From NCBI GenBank assembly GCA_963082875.1, contig OY720103.1:9610001-9674000 (forward strand): a stretch of DNA of 64,000 bases. The letters run 5' to 3'. The notes beneath the pieces were generated by a model, which was not told the origin of the DNA, searched no databases, and worked only from the letters and a program-made list of their open reading frames with translations. This DNA comes from Corella eumyota (lineage: Eukaryota > Chordata > Ascidiacea > Phlebobranchia > Corellidae). This document shows positions 62,201 through 64,000 of this stretch, piece by piece. Position 1 is the first letter of the stretch. Each line of letters opens with the position of its first letter. The translations under genes were made by a program, and so were the position numbers.

Positions 62201-63568
62201 TTAACAGAAAACCAAATGCTTAAAAACACCATTTTACAGAAAACCATATATTTAAATACACTACTCAACAAACAGCAGTTTATTTATTTTGTACTGTTAA
62301 AAAGAAAAGCTGCATAATATATAGATACATACTATTCTAAAATTCAATTTTAATTTTTGTAACTATAAACTTATTTTAAAACCTAAACTATTGTTAGAAT
62401 CAAATGTTTTTTTAACAGAACTTGTTGCTAAAAAGTTGTGGAGTTAAATGTGAAAATGAAGACAGTTTTATGATAACAAAATCTTGTGGCACATTATTGG
62501 CTCAATGTCCGGTTGATTCAGCTTCTGAAAATAAAGGTAAATATGTTTTAATTTGGAAAAGCAAATGGAAAATGGTATAGAAAGTTAACTAAAAAATTAC
62601 ACAAAAGGTTTATTTGTCAGCGTAGTGTTGTGGTTAGAACACTTGGCTTCACTACATGAGGCCTTGTGTTCAATCCCCACTGCTTCAATGCTGTAGTGCT
62701 GTACCTTTAAGTGAAGCGTTATAAATGGTAAAAAGTCCTGCTGAGCCTAAAACTAAATAACAGTTTTATTATCGGTTAATTATAATTATTAGTATCCCAA
62801 ACTTCCAAAGTCAACTTGAGACTAGGTTGGGGCAATAACTGTTACTCTATGTTTAGGTCGTAAAGTCTACCTTCAATAAATATAAAAAAATTGACAATAT
62901 GTTAAAAAATTGATTACAAATTACATTAGAATATTAGTGAAAATAAATAAAATAGTAACCATCTAACGTTACACCAGCAGCAAGGTGTAGTGGTAAGAAC
63001 ACTTGCTACACCACATGAGGTCATAGGTTCCATCCCCACTGCTCTCATGCTGTAGCGCACTTGAGTAAGGCGCTATAACTTGTGTAAACTCCTGCTGAGC
63101 CAATACTTAATCAGCAGCTTAAATATCGGGCAATTATAATCTATAATACCCAAAACTGCCACAGGCAACTCGGGACTGGGTCGGGGTAACAAGTGTTGTT
63201 TGGGTCGCACATTCCACCTTCCCACATCGAGGATAAAGATATATAAAAAAAATTATTTAAAATTTAATTTTTCTATCAAAAAACATTAATTTCATGTAAA
63301 ATAACTATATTGTCATTTTTTTGACAGATTTAAGTTTATTTTTTGACGCTTTGTCTGCATGTTGTCTAAGCAACAACAACACTACTACAACAAAATCCTG
63401 GGCCCTACAAACTCTAATCCGAGCACTAACATTCTACTTATCAATTAACACTACACATAAGTTAGATAACCTTGGTAAAATGGAATGTCCGACTTCGAAA
63501 ATTCGAGCACACGATGGCGATGTGTATACACAAATATGGAACATACAACAAAAATTATTGGCAACACT
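12121..63568 (+). CDS. HERC1: HERC1, giant HECT/RCC1-family E3 ubiquitin ligase (first 65 coding exons; 3' partial)
   Basis: HERC1 is a cytosolic/Golgi-associated ubiquitin ligase of nearly 5,000 residues in vertebrates. By recall, the visible 2,877 residues align collinearly with about the first 3,400 of the human protein. All 65 exons have GT-AG junctions and compatible phases, and the summed length (8,633 bases) stays open. The start at ATG 12121 is followed by KLQWLDYLNSNW, like the human LKWLEHLNSSW, and has G at -3 and G at +4. The order is N-terminal helical block, RCC1 propeller (residues about 362-733), helical middle, SPRY (about 1790-1950), UBA (about 2450-2505) and WD40 onset (about 2855). 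The second RCC1 propeller and the catalytic HECT domain are not in the window. Exon coordinates are given in the block entries that follow. Confidence 0.97.
12429..12898. repeat. Nested SINE-A pair in HERC1 intron 1
   Basis: A direct copy (head 12429-12474, rest 12740-12898) is interrupted by an inverted copy at about 12475-12735. Confidence 0.75.
13153..13443 (-). repeat. SINE-A, full length
   Basis: Inverted copy in HERC1 intron 2. Confidence 0.9.
13446..13697 (+). repeat. SINE-A, old copy
   Basis: Strongly diverged; its A-tail leads into the T-tract and acceptor of exon 3. Confidence 0.65.
13850..14125 (+). repeat. SINE-A, old copy
   Basis: Diverged copy starting about 20 bases after the exon 3 donor. 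Confidence 0.7.
14300..14425 (-). repeat. rep-C copy
   Basis: Inverted copy with the reversed core CTGCCATTTGTGGTG. Confidence 0.65.
14590..15070 (+). repeat. rep-C followed by two SINE-B copies
   Basis: A rep-C core is at about 14640. SINE-B copies follow at about 14770-14930 and 14933-15070. SINE-B is a second tRNA-like SINE: TGGTCATGGCATCGAACTAC, a B box within TTTCGGGTTCGAGCC, a GAGCCCGGCGTTTACGGATA block, and an A-rich end after CCTATCACCTTAAGGTGATA. The second copy ends in the A-rich run just before the exon 4 acceptor. Confidence 0.7.
15293..15588 (-). repeat. SINE-A, full length, at a donor site
   Basis: Starts about 8 bases after the exon 4 boundary (15284). Confidence 0.88.
15640..15870 (+). 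repeat. SINE-A, head truncated
   Basis: Diverged direct copy in HERC1 intron 4. Confidence 0.7.
16240..16515 (+). repeat. SINE-A, full length, diverged
   Basis: Direct copy in HERC1 intron 5. The following introns (about 16670-17140 and 17290-17500) are plain AT-rich sequence with only a possible short rep-C trace near 16890. Confidence 0.78.
17527..17885 (+). repeat. SINE-A, full length, plus an extra tail piece
   Basis: The complete copy (17527-17819) is followed by a second tail fragment to 17885. The copy reads GAGTAAGGCAAGGCGCTTT, the same sequence that is tandemly repeated at 18876. Confidence 0.88.
17886..18055 (-). repeat. rep-C copy
   Basis: Inverted copy ending about 45 bases before exon 8. 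Confidence 0.65.
18099..24692 (+). CDS. HERC1: HERC1 exons 8-15: first RCC1-like beta-propeller
   Basis: Exons are 18099-18222, 19173-19344, 20868-21007, 21860-22021, 22538-22653, 23049-23139, 24264-24408 and 24521-24692. They encode the seven-bladed RLD1 propeller. Repeated hallmarks are VFAWGSNSSHQL, GKGSYGRLGLGDS, SWGDGDYGKLGHG, TWGEGDYGRLGLGD, SFGAGDNGKLGHGD, SWGCGACLGCG and SWGNNAMGQCGLGH, each followed by a core strand such as ISAGYRHSACV or ISAGTSHSVAWTALP. In mammals this propeller is reported to interact with small GTPases (ARF/Rab family), which is family knowledge. The closing WTALP motif, then a dibasic residue and HVIAW in exon 16, matches human order exactly. Introns here hold three tandem arrays and MITE-E and rep-F copies. 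Confidence 0.97.
18410..18870 (+). repeat. Minisatellite, 32-bp unit, about 14 copies
   Basis: The unit approximates CCTAGCTAATTTTC followed by TTTCTCATATTTTACAG, with small indels. Each unit looks like a branch site, a pyrimidine tract and a CAG acceptor on the + strand. It lies in HERC1 intron 8. Confidence 0.88.
18876..18970 (+). repeat. Short tandem array derived from SINE-A
   Basis: GAGTAAGGCAAGGCGCTTT recurs about four to five times, matching an internal SINE-A segment found at 17622. A single small segment seems to have been amplified. Confidence 0.85.
19008..19110 (+). repeat. Short tandem repeat, about 35-bp unit, nearly three copies
   Basis: TTTTCTAAGTACCGTTAAG with a following AAGTAAAAAAAAAGTGA is repeated, about 65 bases before exon 9. 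Confidence 0.85.
19528..19803 (-). repeat. SINE-A, full length
   Basis: Inverted copy in HERC1 intron 9, followed by two copies of ATCACTCTGCCGGTATATAT that echo its head. 19860-20270 is plain AT-rich sequence. Confidence 0.9.
20281..20789 (+). mobile_element. MITE-E copy 1 (non-autonomous DNA transposon)
   Basis: The terminal inverted repeats read GGTTTACGTTAACTGTCCGT and the complement of AACAGTTAACGTGAGCC. The flanking GAAAGGTT occurs at 20273-20280 and 20790-20797 as a perfect 8-bp target duplication, which fits hAT- or P-type elements. No coding sequence. The middle has an inverted repeat built on CTTAGATAGGGTTGGGGTAA (about 20410-20450 and 20527-20565). Confidence 0.85.
21410..21815 (+). 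repeat. rep-F copy 1
   Basis: About 400 bp from TTACAGAGTTTTG through GTGATGTATATAGCATG and a T-rich tract to ATATCGCTAATATATGACTT. Other copies are at 38545 (inverted) and 56885 (truncated). It has no coding capacity and no clear terminal repeats, so its class is undetermined. It ends about 45 bases before exon 11. Confidence 0.8.
22068..22355 (+). repeat. SINE-A, old copy
   Basis: Diverged direct copy in HERC1 intron 11. Confidence 0.72.
22692..22977 (-). repeat. SINE-A, full length
   Basis: Inverted copy in HERC1 intron 12. Confidence 0.88.
23240..23640 (-). repeat. rep-C split by a SINE-A insertion
   Basis: An inverted rep-C (about 23240-23287 and 23540-23640) is interrupted by a direct SINE-A (23288-23515) that has lost its first bases. 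Confidence 0.7.
23950..24195 (+). repeat. SINE-A, head truncated
   Basis: Direct copy shortly before exon 14. Confidence 0.78.
24750..25690 (+). repeat. Minisatellite, about 40-bp unit, about 23 copies
   Basis: The unit approximates TTGGCATTTTAGTATGTTAC then TGGTAAATTTTAGTATTTTG, with the two halves themselves related. It starts just after exon 15 and degrades toward 25690. Each unit carries a GGTAAAT donor-like and a TTTTAG acceptor-like motif. Confidence 0.9.
25775..25905 (+). repeat. SINE-A, 3' half
   Basis: 5'-truncated direct copy ending close to exon 16. The intron after exon 16 (26060-26640) shows no repeat that I recognise. Confidence 0.75.
25933..33197 (+). CDS. HERC1: HERC1 exons 16-25: helical middle region, part 1
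   Basis: Exons are 25933-26058, 27062-27227, 28139-28264, 28877-29020, 29555-29680, 30565-30691, 31378-31513, 32272-32345, 32453-32626 and 33103-33197. Matches to HERC1 include KAYCVDLCEKTF (exon 16), LELLSSHLKLA (17), VGASLLLPSINER (18), LVLLDN (19), LLLPALDQFNR (22) and FVDLERSCSFLIGR (24). The region is leucine-rich and probably helical-repeat; no enzymatic motif is visible. Exon 18 uses an acceptor in an AAAG context with little polypyrimidine tract. Introns carry SINE-A, rep-C, rep-D, SINE-B and two MITE-E copies. Confidence 0.93.
26642..27008 (-). mobile_element. MITE-E copy 2
   Basis: It is inverted relative to the other copies. Ends GGTTCATGTTAACTGTCCGT and GGACAGTTAACATGATCC. The flanks CATTATTG (26634-26641) and CATTGTTG (27009-27016) are an 8-bp duplication with one mismatch. 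It ends about 50 bases before exon 17. Confidence 0.85.
27270..27580 (+). repeat. SINE-A, full length with duplicated head
   Basis: The head start appears twice (about 27270 and 27292), then the body is nearly consensus. Confidence 0.9.
27626..27945 (-). repeat. SINE-A, old rearranged copy
   Basis: The inverted copy's 3' part is clear to about 27770; the rest is eroded. Confidence 0.55.
28350..28793. repeat. SINE-A pair: eroded inverted piece, then full direct copy
   Basis: The complete direct copy is 28502-28793. The piece at 28350-28500 is a partial inverted copy into which the other may have inserted. Confidence 0.8.
29081..29490 (+). repeat. SINE-A split by rep-D copy 3
   Basis: Old SINE-A sequence (29081-29108 and 29301-29490) is interrupted by inverted rep-D at 29109-29300. 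The rep-D sequence is close to that at 5720. Confidence 0.75.
29751..30144 (+). mobile_element. MITE-E copy 3, best preserved
   Basis: It is 394 bp, with ends GGTTCACGTTAACTGTCCGT and ACGGACAGTTAACGTGAACC as perfect inverted repeats. CAATTTTC flanks it exactly at 29743-29750 and 30145-30152, giving an 8-bp target duplication. No ORF. The family is non-autonomous and no transposase source is seen in the window. Confidence 0.92.
30196..30305 (-). repeat. SINE-A fragment
   Basis: Inverted head-proximal piece. The following 30380-30500 is T-rich simple sequence of the CATTTTT type. Confidence 0.6.
30742..30981 (+). repeat. SINE-A with internal deletion
   Basis: Direct copy missing about 50 bases of the body. 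Confidence 0.85.
31000..31325 (+). repeat. rep-C followed by SINE-B
   Basis: rep-C is at about 31000-31095. SINE-B at about 31115-31325 is one of the best copies, with TTTCGGGTTCGAGCC and GAGCCCGGCGTTTACGGATA. Confidence 0.75.
31591..31881 (-). repeat. SINE-A, full length
   Basis: Inverted copy in HERC1 intron 22. Confidence 0.9.
31915..32245 (-). repeat. SINE-B fragment and rep-C copies
   Basis: An inverted SINE-B piece (31915-31990) is followed by an inverted rep-C (about 32020-32190) and a short second rep-C end (to 32245). Confidence 0.65.
32676..33030. repeat. Nested SINE-A pair
   Basis: The head of a direct copy (32676-32701) is cut by an inverted copy (32702-32990). The direct copy's B-box region resumes at 32991-33030 and then ends. 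Confidence 0.75.
33285..33653 (+). repeat. rep-C piece, then SINE-A lacking its head
   Basis: rep-C at about 33285-33375; SINE-A body and tail at 33395-33653. Confidence 0.75.
33774..43906 (+). CDS. HERC1: HERC1 exons 26-40: helical middle region, part 2
   Basis: Exons are 33774-33846, 34936-35075, 35806-35920, 36311-36376, 37026-37160, 37484-37546, 38026-38107, 38261-38396, 39122-39261, 39725-39858, 40355-40586, 41667-41834, 42279-42436, 43285-43372 and 43792-43906. Matches include LLRQTGLNPHCVN (27), YTELCFSLIEKSAFLLVGI (30), FQMLVGCFGL (34), LLLTSIFALASLQYQ (36) and GIPVVRSLKTRLLSFHLLQ (39). Exons 28, 29, 31 and 32 are short, charged and poorly conserved. They correspond to a disordered acidic stretch in vertebrates and are the least certain calls: exon 29 (36311-36376) rests on phase and open frame only. 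Confidence 0.9.
33965..34595 (+). repeat. rep-C and three SINE-B copies
   Basis: rep-C is at 33965-34085. SINE-B copies at about 34115-34290, 34295-34465 and 34475-34595 follow one another, the third truncated. Confidence 0.7.
34600..34880 (-). repeat. SINE-A, nearly full length
   Basis: Inverted copy whose T-tract abuts the last SINE-B; it appears inserted near the SINE-B tail, which resumes at about 34878 (GGTGATATGCAAAA). Confidence 0.85.
35125..35367 (+). repeat. SINE-A, head truncated
   Basis: Direct copy in HERC1 intron 27. Confidence 0.82.
35485..35768 (-). repeat. SINE-A, full length, diverged
   Basis: Inverted copy ending about 38 bases before exon 28. Confidence 0.82.
36000..36295 (+). 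repeat. SINE-A, full length
   Basis: Its A-tail runs into the T-tract and acceptor of the short, uncertain exon 29. Confidence 0.9.
36395..36980 (+). repeat. SINE-A split by a younger SINE-A
   Basis: An old head (36395-36490) and old body pieces (36786-36980, some inverted) surround a near-consensus direct copy at 36491-36782. Confidence 0.75.
37205..37395 (-). repeat. SINE-A, old partial
   Basis: Inverted 3' part in HERC1 intron 30. Confidence 0.65.
37735..38012 (+). repeat. Two SINE-A tail fragments
   Basis: Direct 3' ends at 37735-37850 and 37912-38012; the second leads directly into the exon 32 acceptor. Confidence 0.65.
38412..39045 (+). repeat. SINE-A split by rep-F copy 2
   Basis: The SINE-A head and body (38412-38535) and its tail (about 38976-39045) flank an inverted rep-F (about 38545-38970), which is therefore younger than that SINE-A. 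Confidence 0.78.
39346..39680 (-). repeat. SINE-A, full length, plus a fragment
   Basis: Near-consensus inverted copy (39346-39622) followed by a short piece of an older inverted copy. Confidence 0.85.
39945..40330 (+). repeat. SINE-A, full length, plus a tail fragment
   Basis: Complete copy to about 40228; a second 3' end follows to 40330, just before exon 36. Confidence 0.82.
40718..40998 (-). repeat. SINE-A, nearly full length
   Basis: Inverted copy with a short loss in the tail region. Confidence 0.88.
41130..41625 (+). repeat. Two direct SINE-A copies
   Basis: 5'-truncated copy at 41130-41325 and an older one at about 41360-41625. Confidence 0.75.
41840..42275 (+). repeat. T-rich simple sequence in HERC1 intron 37
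   Basis: Long poly-T and TTTTTCTTTTTTATCTTA-type tracts; no element or gene seen. Confidence 0.7.
42465..43050 (+). repeat. rep-C split by SINE-A, then another rep-C
   Basis: rep-C (42465-42575, resuming at about 42868) is interrupted within its CACCACAAAT-GGCAG core by a near-consensus SINE-A (42576-42868). A second rep-C is at about 42945-43045. 43050-43280 and 43380-43785 are plain AT-rich. Confidence 0.85.
44030..44212 (+). repeat. SINE-A, head missing
   Basis: 5'-truncated direct copy ending about 30 bases before the first SPRY exon. Confidence 0.82.
44244..45784 (+). CDS. HERC1: HERC1 exons 41-43: B30.2/SPRY domain
   Basis: Exons are 44244-44402, 45036-45154 and 45556-45784. The SPRY signature is nearly unbroken: HSSGGKGYGL and GCYQWQ in exon 41; NEGTCVGVSRYPVQDY and TTSDMWLYRAYS in exon 42; GNLYHAGE, GDTIKCILNCADHTLSFGLN and FPCIMFYSSSVGEEVKI in exon 43. 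SPRY domains are protein-interaction modules; the HERC1 partner of this one is not established to my knowledge. Intron 41-42 contains MITE-G at 44476-44920. Confidence 0.97.
44476..44920 (+). mobile_element. MITE-G copy 1
   Basis: Its ends are imperfect inverted repeats: TAAGGCTTGTTAACAC and the complement of GTGTAAACGGGCCTTA. Both subterminal regions are GC- and CpG-rich (GACGCGCAGTGCGCAACGCG; GGCGCATGCGCCCGG). No ORF. The GGCCYGTTYACAC end type and TAA-like flank suggest PIF/Harbinger, as inference. Confidence 0.7.
45224..45475 (-). repeat. SINE-A, head partly lost
   Basis: Inverted copy in HERC1 intron 42. Confidence 0.82.
45880..46110 (+). repeat. Two rep-C pieces
   Basis: Cores at about 45920-45945 and 46065-46090, close to exon 44. 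Confidence 0.6.
46236..52930 (+). CDS. HERC1: HERC1 exons 44-52: post-SPRY block
   Basis: Exons are 46236-46434, 47805-47977, 49149-49298, 50153-50273, 50530-50617, 51478-51577, 52099-52221, 52388-52484 and 52867-52930. Exon 45 carries the conserved run LLAGGVDNGLRVGGRC followed by a small barrel-like stretch ending in VKVQWEG, as in human HERC1. Exons 47-52 are acidic then lysine rich and only loosely conserved; IKLLVLPK (exon 49) and the helix in exon 50 match in order. Intron 44-45 holds the 25-bp minisatellite and intron 45-46 the piggyBac-like MITE. Confidence 0.92.
46595..46700 (-). repeat. SINE-B, inverted head half
   Basis: It runs from a reversed TTTACAGATAGCTT-like block to GATGCCATGACCAGTA and continues into the minisatellite, whose unit resembles this SINE end. 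Confidence 0.65.
46685..47775 (+). repeat. Minisatellite, 25-bp unit, about 43 copies
   Basis: The unit is GACCAGTATACCACACTACC plus AGACT, with very few variants and regular period. The first units are the most diverged and grade into SINE-B. It ends about 30 bases before exon 45. Confidence 0.95.
48054..48366. mobile_element. piggyBac-like MITE
   Basis: It is 313 bp, with inverted repeats of about 40 bp beginning AGAGATGGTTCGGT and ending ACCGAACCATCTCT-like (two or three mismatches). TTAA is on both sides (48050-48053 and 48367-48370). The TTAA target is the signature of the piggyBac superfamily. No ORF. The only copy in the window. Confidence 0.85.
48535..49125 (+). repeat. rep-C copies, one split by SINE-A
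   Basis: rep-C is at about 48540-48640. A second (48690-48733 and 49031-49125) is interrupted by a near-consensus direct SINE-A (48735-49030), with AATATT at both junctions. Confidence 0.85.
49365..49450 (+). repeat. rep-C partial
   Basis: First half of the element only (TTGCTGTAATATGGTTTCAA onward). Confidence 0.5.
49515..50025 (-). repeat. Nested SINE-A pair, both inverted
   Basis: The older copy (49515-49590 and 49860-50025) is interrupted by a younger inverted copy (49591-49858). Confidence 0.8.
50680..51075 (+). repeat. rep-C split by MITE-G copy 2
   Basis: rep-C (50680-50710, resuming at about 50963) is interrupted by a roughly 250 bp element with ends GGCCCGTTCACAC and GTGTGAACAGGCC, flanked by TAAA on both sides (50710-50713 region and 50961-50964). 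The element's interior repeats GTAAG/TTTTGTAAG motifs. Confidence 0.72.
51185..51300 (+). repeat. SINE-B, eroded
   Basis: GGTTTCAGGTTTAAACCACA and ATGCCACACACTTTA resemble the SINE-B B-box region. Confidence 0.5.
51620..52068 (-). repeat. SINE-A pair, inverted
   Basis: Old partial copy (51620-51765) followed by a near-consensus one (51775-52068) ending about 30 bases before exon 50. Confidence 0.85.
52560..52830 (-). repeat. SINE-A, nearly full length
   Basis: Inverted copy in HERC1 intron 51. Confidence 0.82.
53095..55170 (+). repeat. Minisatellite, 13-17-bp units, over 2 kb
   Basis: The 5' part has longer variable units of the TTTTAACCCTATATTTTAAA type. The centre and 3' part settle on the 15-bp unit CCCCTTACATTTAAA, with blocks such as CTTTCATTTAAACC recurring in a higher-order pattern. 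Because 15 is a multiple of three, the reverse strand stays open and spells a Lys-Gly-Phe-Lys-Cys-like repeat that is not a gene. Confidence 0.95.
55192..55479 (-). repeat. SINE-A, full length
   Basis: Inverted copy directly after the array and about 30 bases before exon 53. Confidence 0.92.
55511..57237 (+). CDS. HERC1: HERC1 exons 53-57: low-complexity linker and UBA domain
   Basis: Exons are 55511-55672, 55973-56077, 56195-56304, 56718-56819 and 57157-57237. Exons 53-55 are rich in Arg, Ser, Asn and Pro and resemble the disordered stretch before the UBA in human HERC1. Exons 56-57 encode the ubiquitin-associated domain: MQQLLEMGFWTQHIVHAV, then ASWMIDNPYNHDW. The MGF loop, which contacts ubiquitin in UBA domains, is intact. 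Exon 53 follows the 2.1 kb minisatellite and a SINE-A copy. Exon 57 begins directly after a truncated rep-F copy whose T-tract serves as the polypyrimidine tract. Confidence 0.93.
55708..55800 (+). repeat. SINE-A, old fragment
   Basis: Short head piece (GTGTAGTGGTTAGAACACT) and later body remnants. Confidence 0.6.
56360..56655. repeat. SINE-A lacking its tail, then inverted rep-C
   Basis: Direct SINE-A at 56360-56567; rep-C at about 56575-56655 ends close to exon 56. Confidence 0.78.
56885..57150 (+). repeat. rep-F copy 3, truncated at an exon
   Basis: Matches the first 260 bases of the 21410 copy up to CACAAACAGGGCTT and its T-tract, then stops at the exon 57 acceptor TTACAG. Confidence 0.8.
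57588..62536 (+). CDS. HERC1: HERC1 exons 58-64: linker between UBA and WD40
   Basis: Exons are 57588-57646, 58147-58225, 58947-59196, 59418-59588, 59953-60043, 60621-60722 and 62419-62536. Exon 60 contains FQESDPLGAG, matching the human QFPDSDPLGAS, then HVERST. Exon 61 contains the helical stretch with ALKSLGLHDIK, like the human GLESLGLTDIR. Exon 63 (INMLASNNTEIYKHLV) matches the human CLASNAPSAAKLLV. Exons 58-59 together give only about 46 poorly conserved residues. The roughly 200-residue human segment between UBA and this motif, with paired CxxC motifs, has no visible counterpart. Confidence 0.92.
57770..57965 (-). repeat. SINE-A, old partial
   Basis: Inverted copy lacking the tail. 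Confidence 0.65.
58295..58582 (+). repeat. SINE-A, full length
   Basis: Direct copy in HERC1 intron 59, inserted in a rep-C-like context. Confidence 0.9.
58590..58870 (+). repeat. Two rep-C copies
   Basis: Cores at about 58620-58640 and 58812-58830, both direct. Confidence 0.65.
59615..59900 (-). repeat. SINE-A, old copy
   Basis: Strongly diverged inverted copy in HERC1 intron 61. Confidence 0.65.
60238..60570. repeat. SINE-A fragment and rep-C
   Basis: Inverted SINE-A head piece at 60240-60315; direct rep-C at about 60465-60560. Confidence 0.6.
60808..61005 (-). repeat. SINE-A, cut short by the following array
   Basis: The inverted copy is near consensus up to CTTACTCAAGGGC, where the minisatellite begins. 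Confidence 0.85.
61015..62275 (+). repeat. Minisatellite, 32-bp unit with 222-bp higher-order repeat
   Basis: The unit approximates CTTAAAAACACCATTTTACA plus GAAAACCAAATG, about 38 copies. A seven-unit block is repeated: the marker variant CAAATCCTTA recurs at 61481, 61703 and 61925, exactly 222 bases apart. Any open frame through it is an artefact of the repeat. Confidence 0.95.
62606..62885 (+). repeat. SINE-A, old copy
   Basis: Diverged direct copy in HERC1 intron 64. Confidence 0.72.
62970..63253 (+). repeat. SINE-A, full length
   Basis: Near-consensus direct copy with a short loss in the tail, about 75 bases before exon 65. Confidence 0.88.
63328..63568 (+). CDS. HERC1: HERC1 exon 65: entry into the WD40 propeller
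   Basis: This 241-base exon continues in frame from exon 64 and ends in phase 2 at a GTAAGT donor. It encodes LSLFFDALSACCLSNN, matching the human ALAACCLSSR, a tryptophan-containing helix, and then KIRAHDGDVYTQIW, the A/D strands of the first WD40 blade (human KLEAHQNRVMTCVW). The next exons are beyond 64000; the rest of the window is intron with SINE-A sequence. Confidence 0.95.
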
Positions 63569-63624
63569 GTAAGTTTAAGAATTTTTTATTAGCAACCCTG
63601 CTTTCTCAAATGGCAACTTAGGTT

Positions 63625-64000
63625 GGTAGATGTAGAGTAGTGGTTTAGAAAGTTGAGGTTCTGGGTTTGATTCCCGTTGCTTTTAAAATTTAGTTTTCAA
63701 CCTTATGGCCTTAACATAGAGTAACATTTGTTACTCTGATCCAGTCTCAAGTTGACTTTAGCATTTTGGGATACTAATAATTATATTTGCTAAATAACTA
63801 TTCTACTGATTGATTTTGGCTCAACAAGAGATCGTATTGTTTATATCACCTTACTCTAAGGCGCTACAGCATAAAAGCAGTGGGAATTGAGCCCTGTGCC
63901 TCATGTAGTAAAGCCAAGTGTTTTAACCAAAAGACCATGCTACCTTTTACTGTTTTAAACATTGCTAAATATATTTGCCTTTTAATTAATCTGCTGATTG
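63625..64000. repeat. SINE-A pieces at the window end
   Basis: Direct head remnant (63625-63690) and an inverted copy (about 63700 to beyond 63960), the latter old and eroded. Confidence 0.65.

Noticed and set aside
1-64000. tRNA genes at the many GTGGTGTAGTGGTAAGAAC ... GGGTTCAATCC motifs
   Set aside because: The T-stem is good but no matching acceptor stem forms, and each is followed by the same 200-bp SINE body and A-tail. They are SINE-A heads.

Overview
The window is an AT-rich animal nuclear locus with two protein-coding genes, both on the + strand. Both are split into many short exons whose GT-AG junctions keep phase from one exon to the next. Gene content (a metazoan HERC1 and an LDLa-bearing LGR-type receptor), compact introns and heavy loads of short non-autonomous repeats suggest an invertebrate. 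An ascidian-like tunicate is possible, but the species call is weak inference.

Layout. Positions 565-9588 hold the 3' part of a rhodopsin-family GPCR gene: 14 exons, about 840 visible residues, 5' end outside the window. Its ectodomain is a string of LDL-receptor class A modules joined directly to the seven-helix domain. Positions 9589-12120 are the intergenic region, with repeat fragments and no gene that I can support. Positions 12121-63568 hold the first 65 coding exons (about 2,877 residues) of a HERC1 orthologue, the giant RCC1/SPRY/UBA/WD40/HECT ubiquitin ligase. The visible order is helical N-terminus, first RCC1 propeller, long helical middle, SPRY, post-SPRY block, UBA, linker, and the start of the WD40 region. 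The rest, including the second RCC1 propeller and the HECT domain, should lie downstream of 64000.

Introns. Nearly everything between exons is repeat-derived. A tRNA-derived SINE of about 290 bp (here SINE-A) occurs in roughly 70 full or partial copies on both strands, about a fifth to a quarter of the window by eye. Others are a second tRNA-like SINE (SINE-B), a roughly 200 bp element with a conserved CACCACAAATGGCAG core (rep-C), a poly-A-ended 200 bp element (rep-D), a three-copy MITE family with 8-bp target duplications (MITE-E), a 400 bp element (rep-F), a two-copy family with GGCCYGTTYACAC ends (MITE-G) and one piggyBac-like MITE flanked by TTAA. Nested insertions give a relative order: rep-C is older than SINE-A and MITE-G, and some SINE-A copies are older than others and than rep-D and rep-F.

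Five larger minisatellites sit in HERC1 introns (unit 32 bp at 18410, 40 bp at 24750, 25 bp at 46690, 13-17 bp at 53095, 32 bp at 61015), with two small arrays at 18876 and 19008. At least two arrays appear to have grown out of SINE ends. Three large arrays contain a splice-site-like motif in every unit. No rRNA, standard tRNA, CRISPR array, retrovirus-like element or autonomous transposase gene was seen. The two host genes have unrelated known roles (surface receptor and intracellular ubiquitin ligase); nothing suggests they work together.
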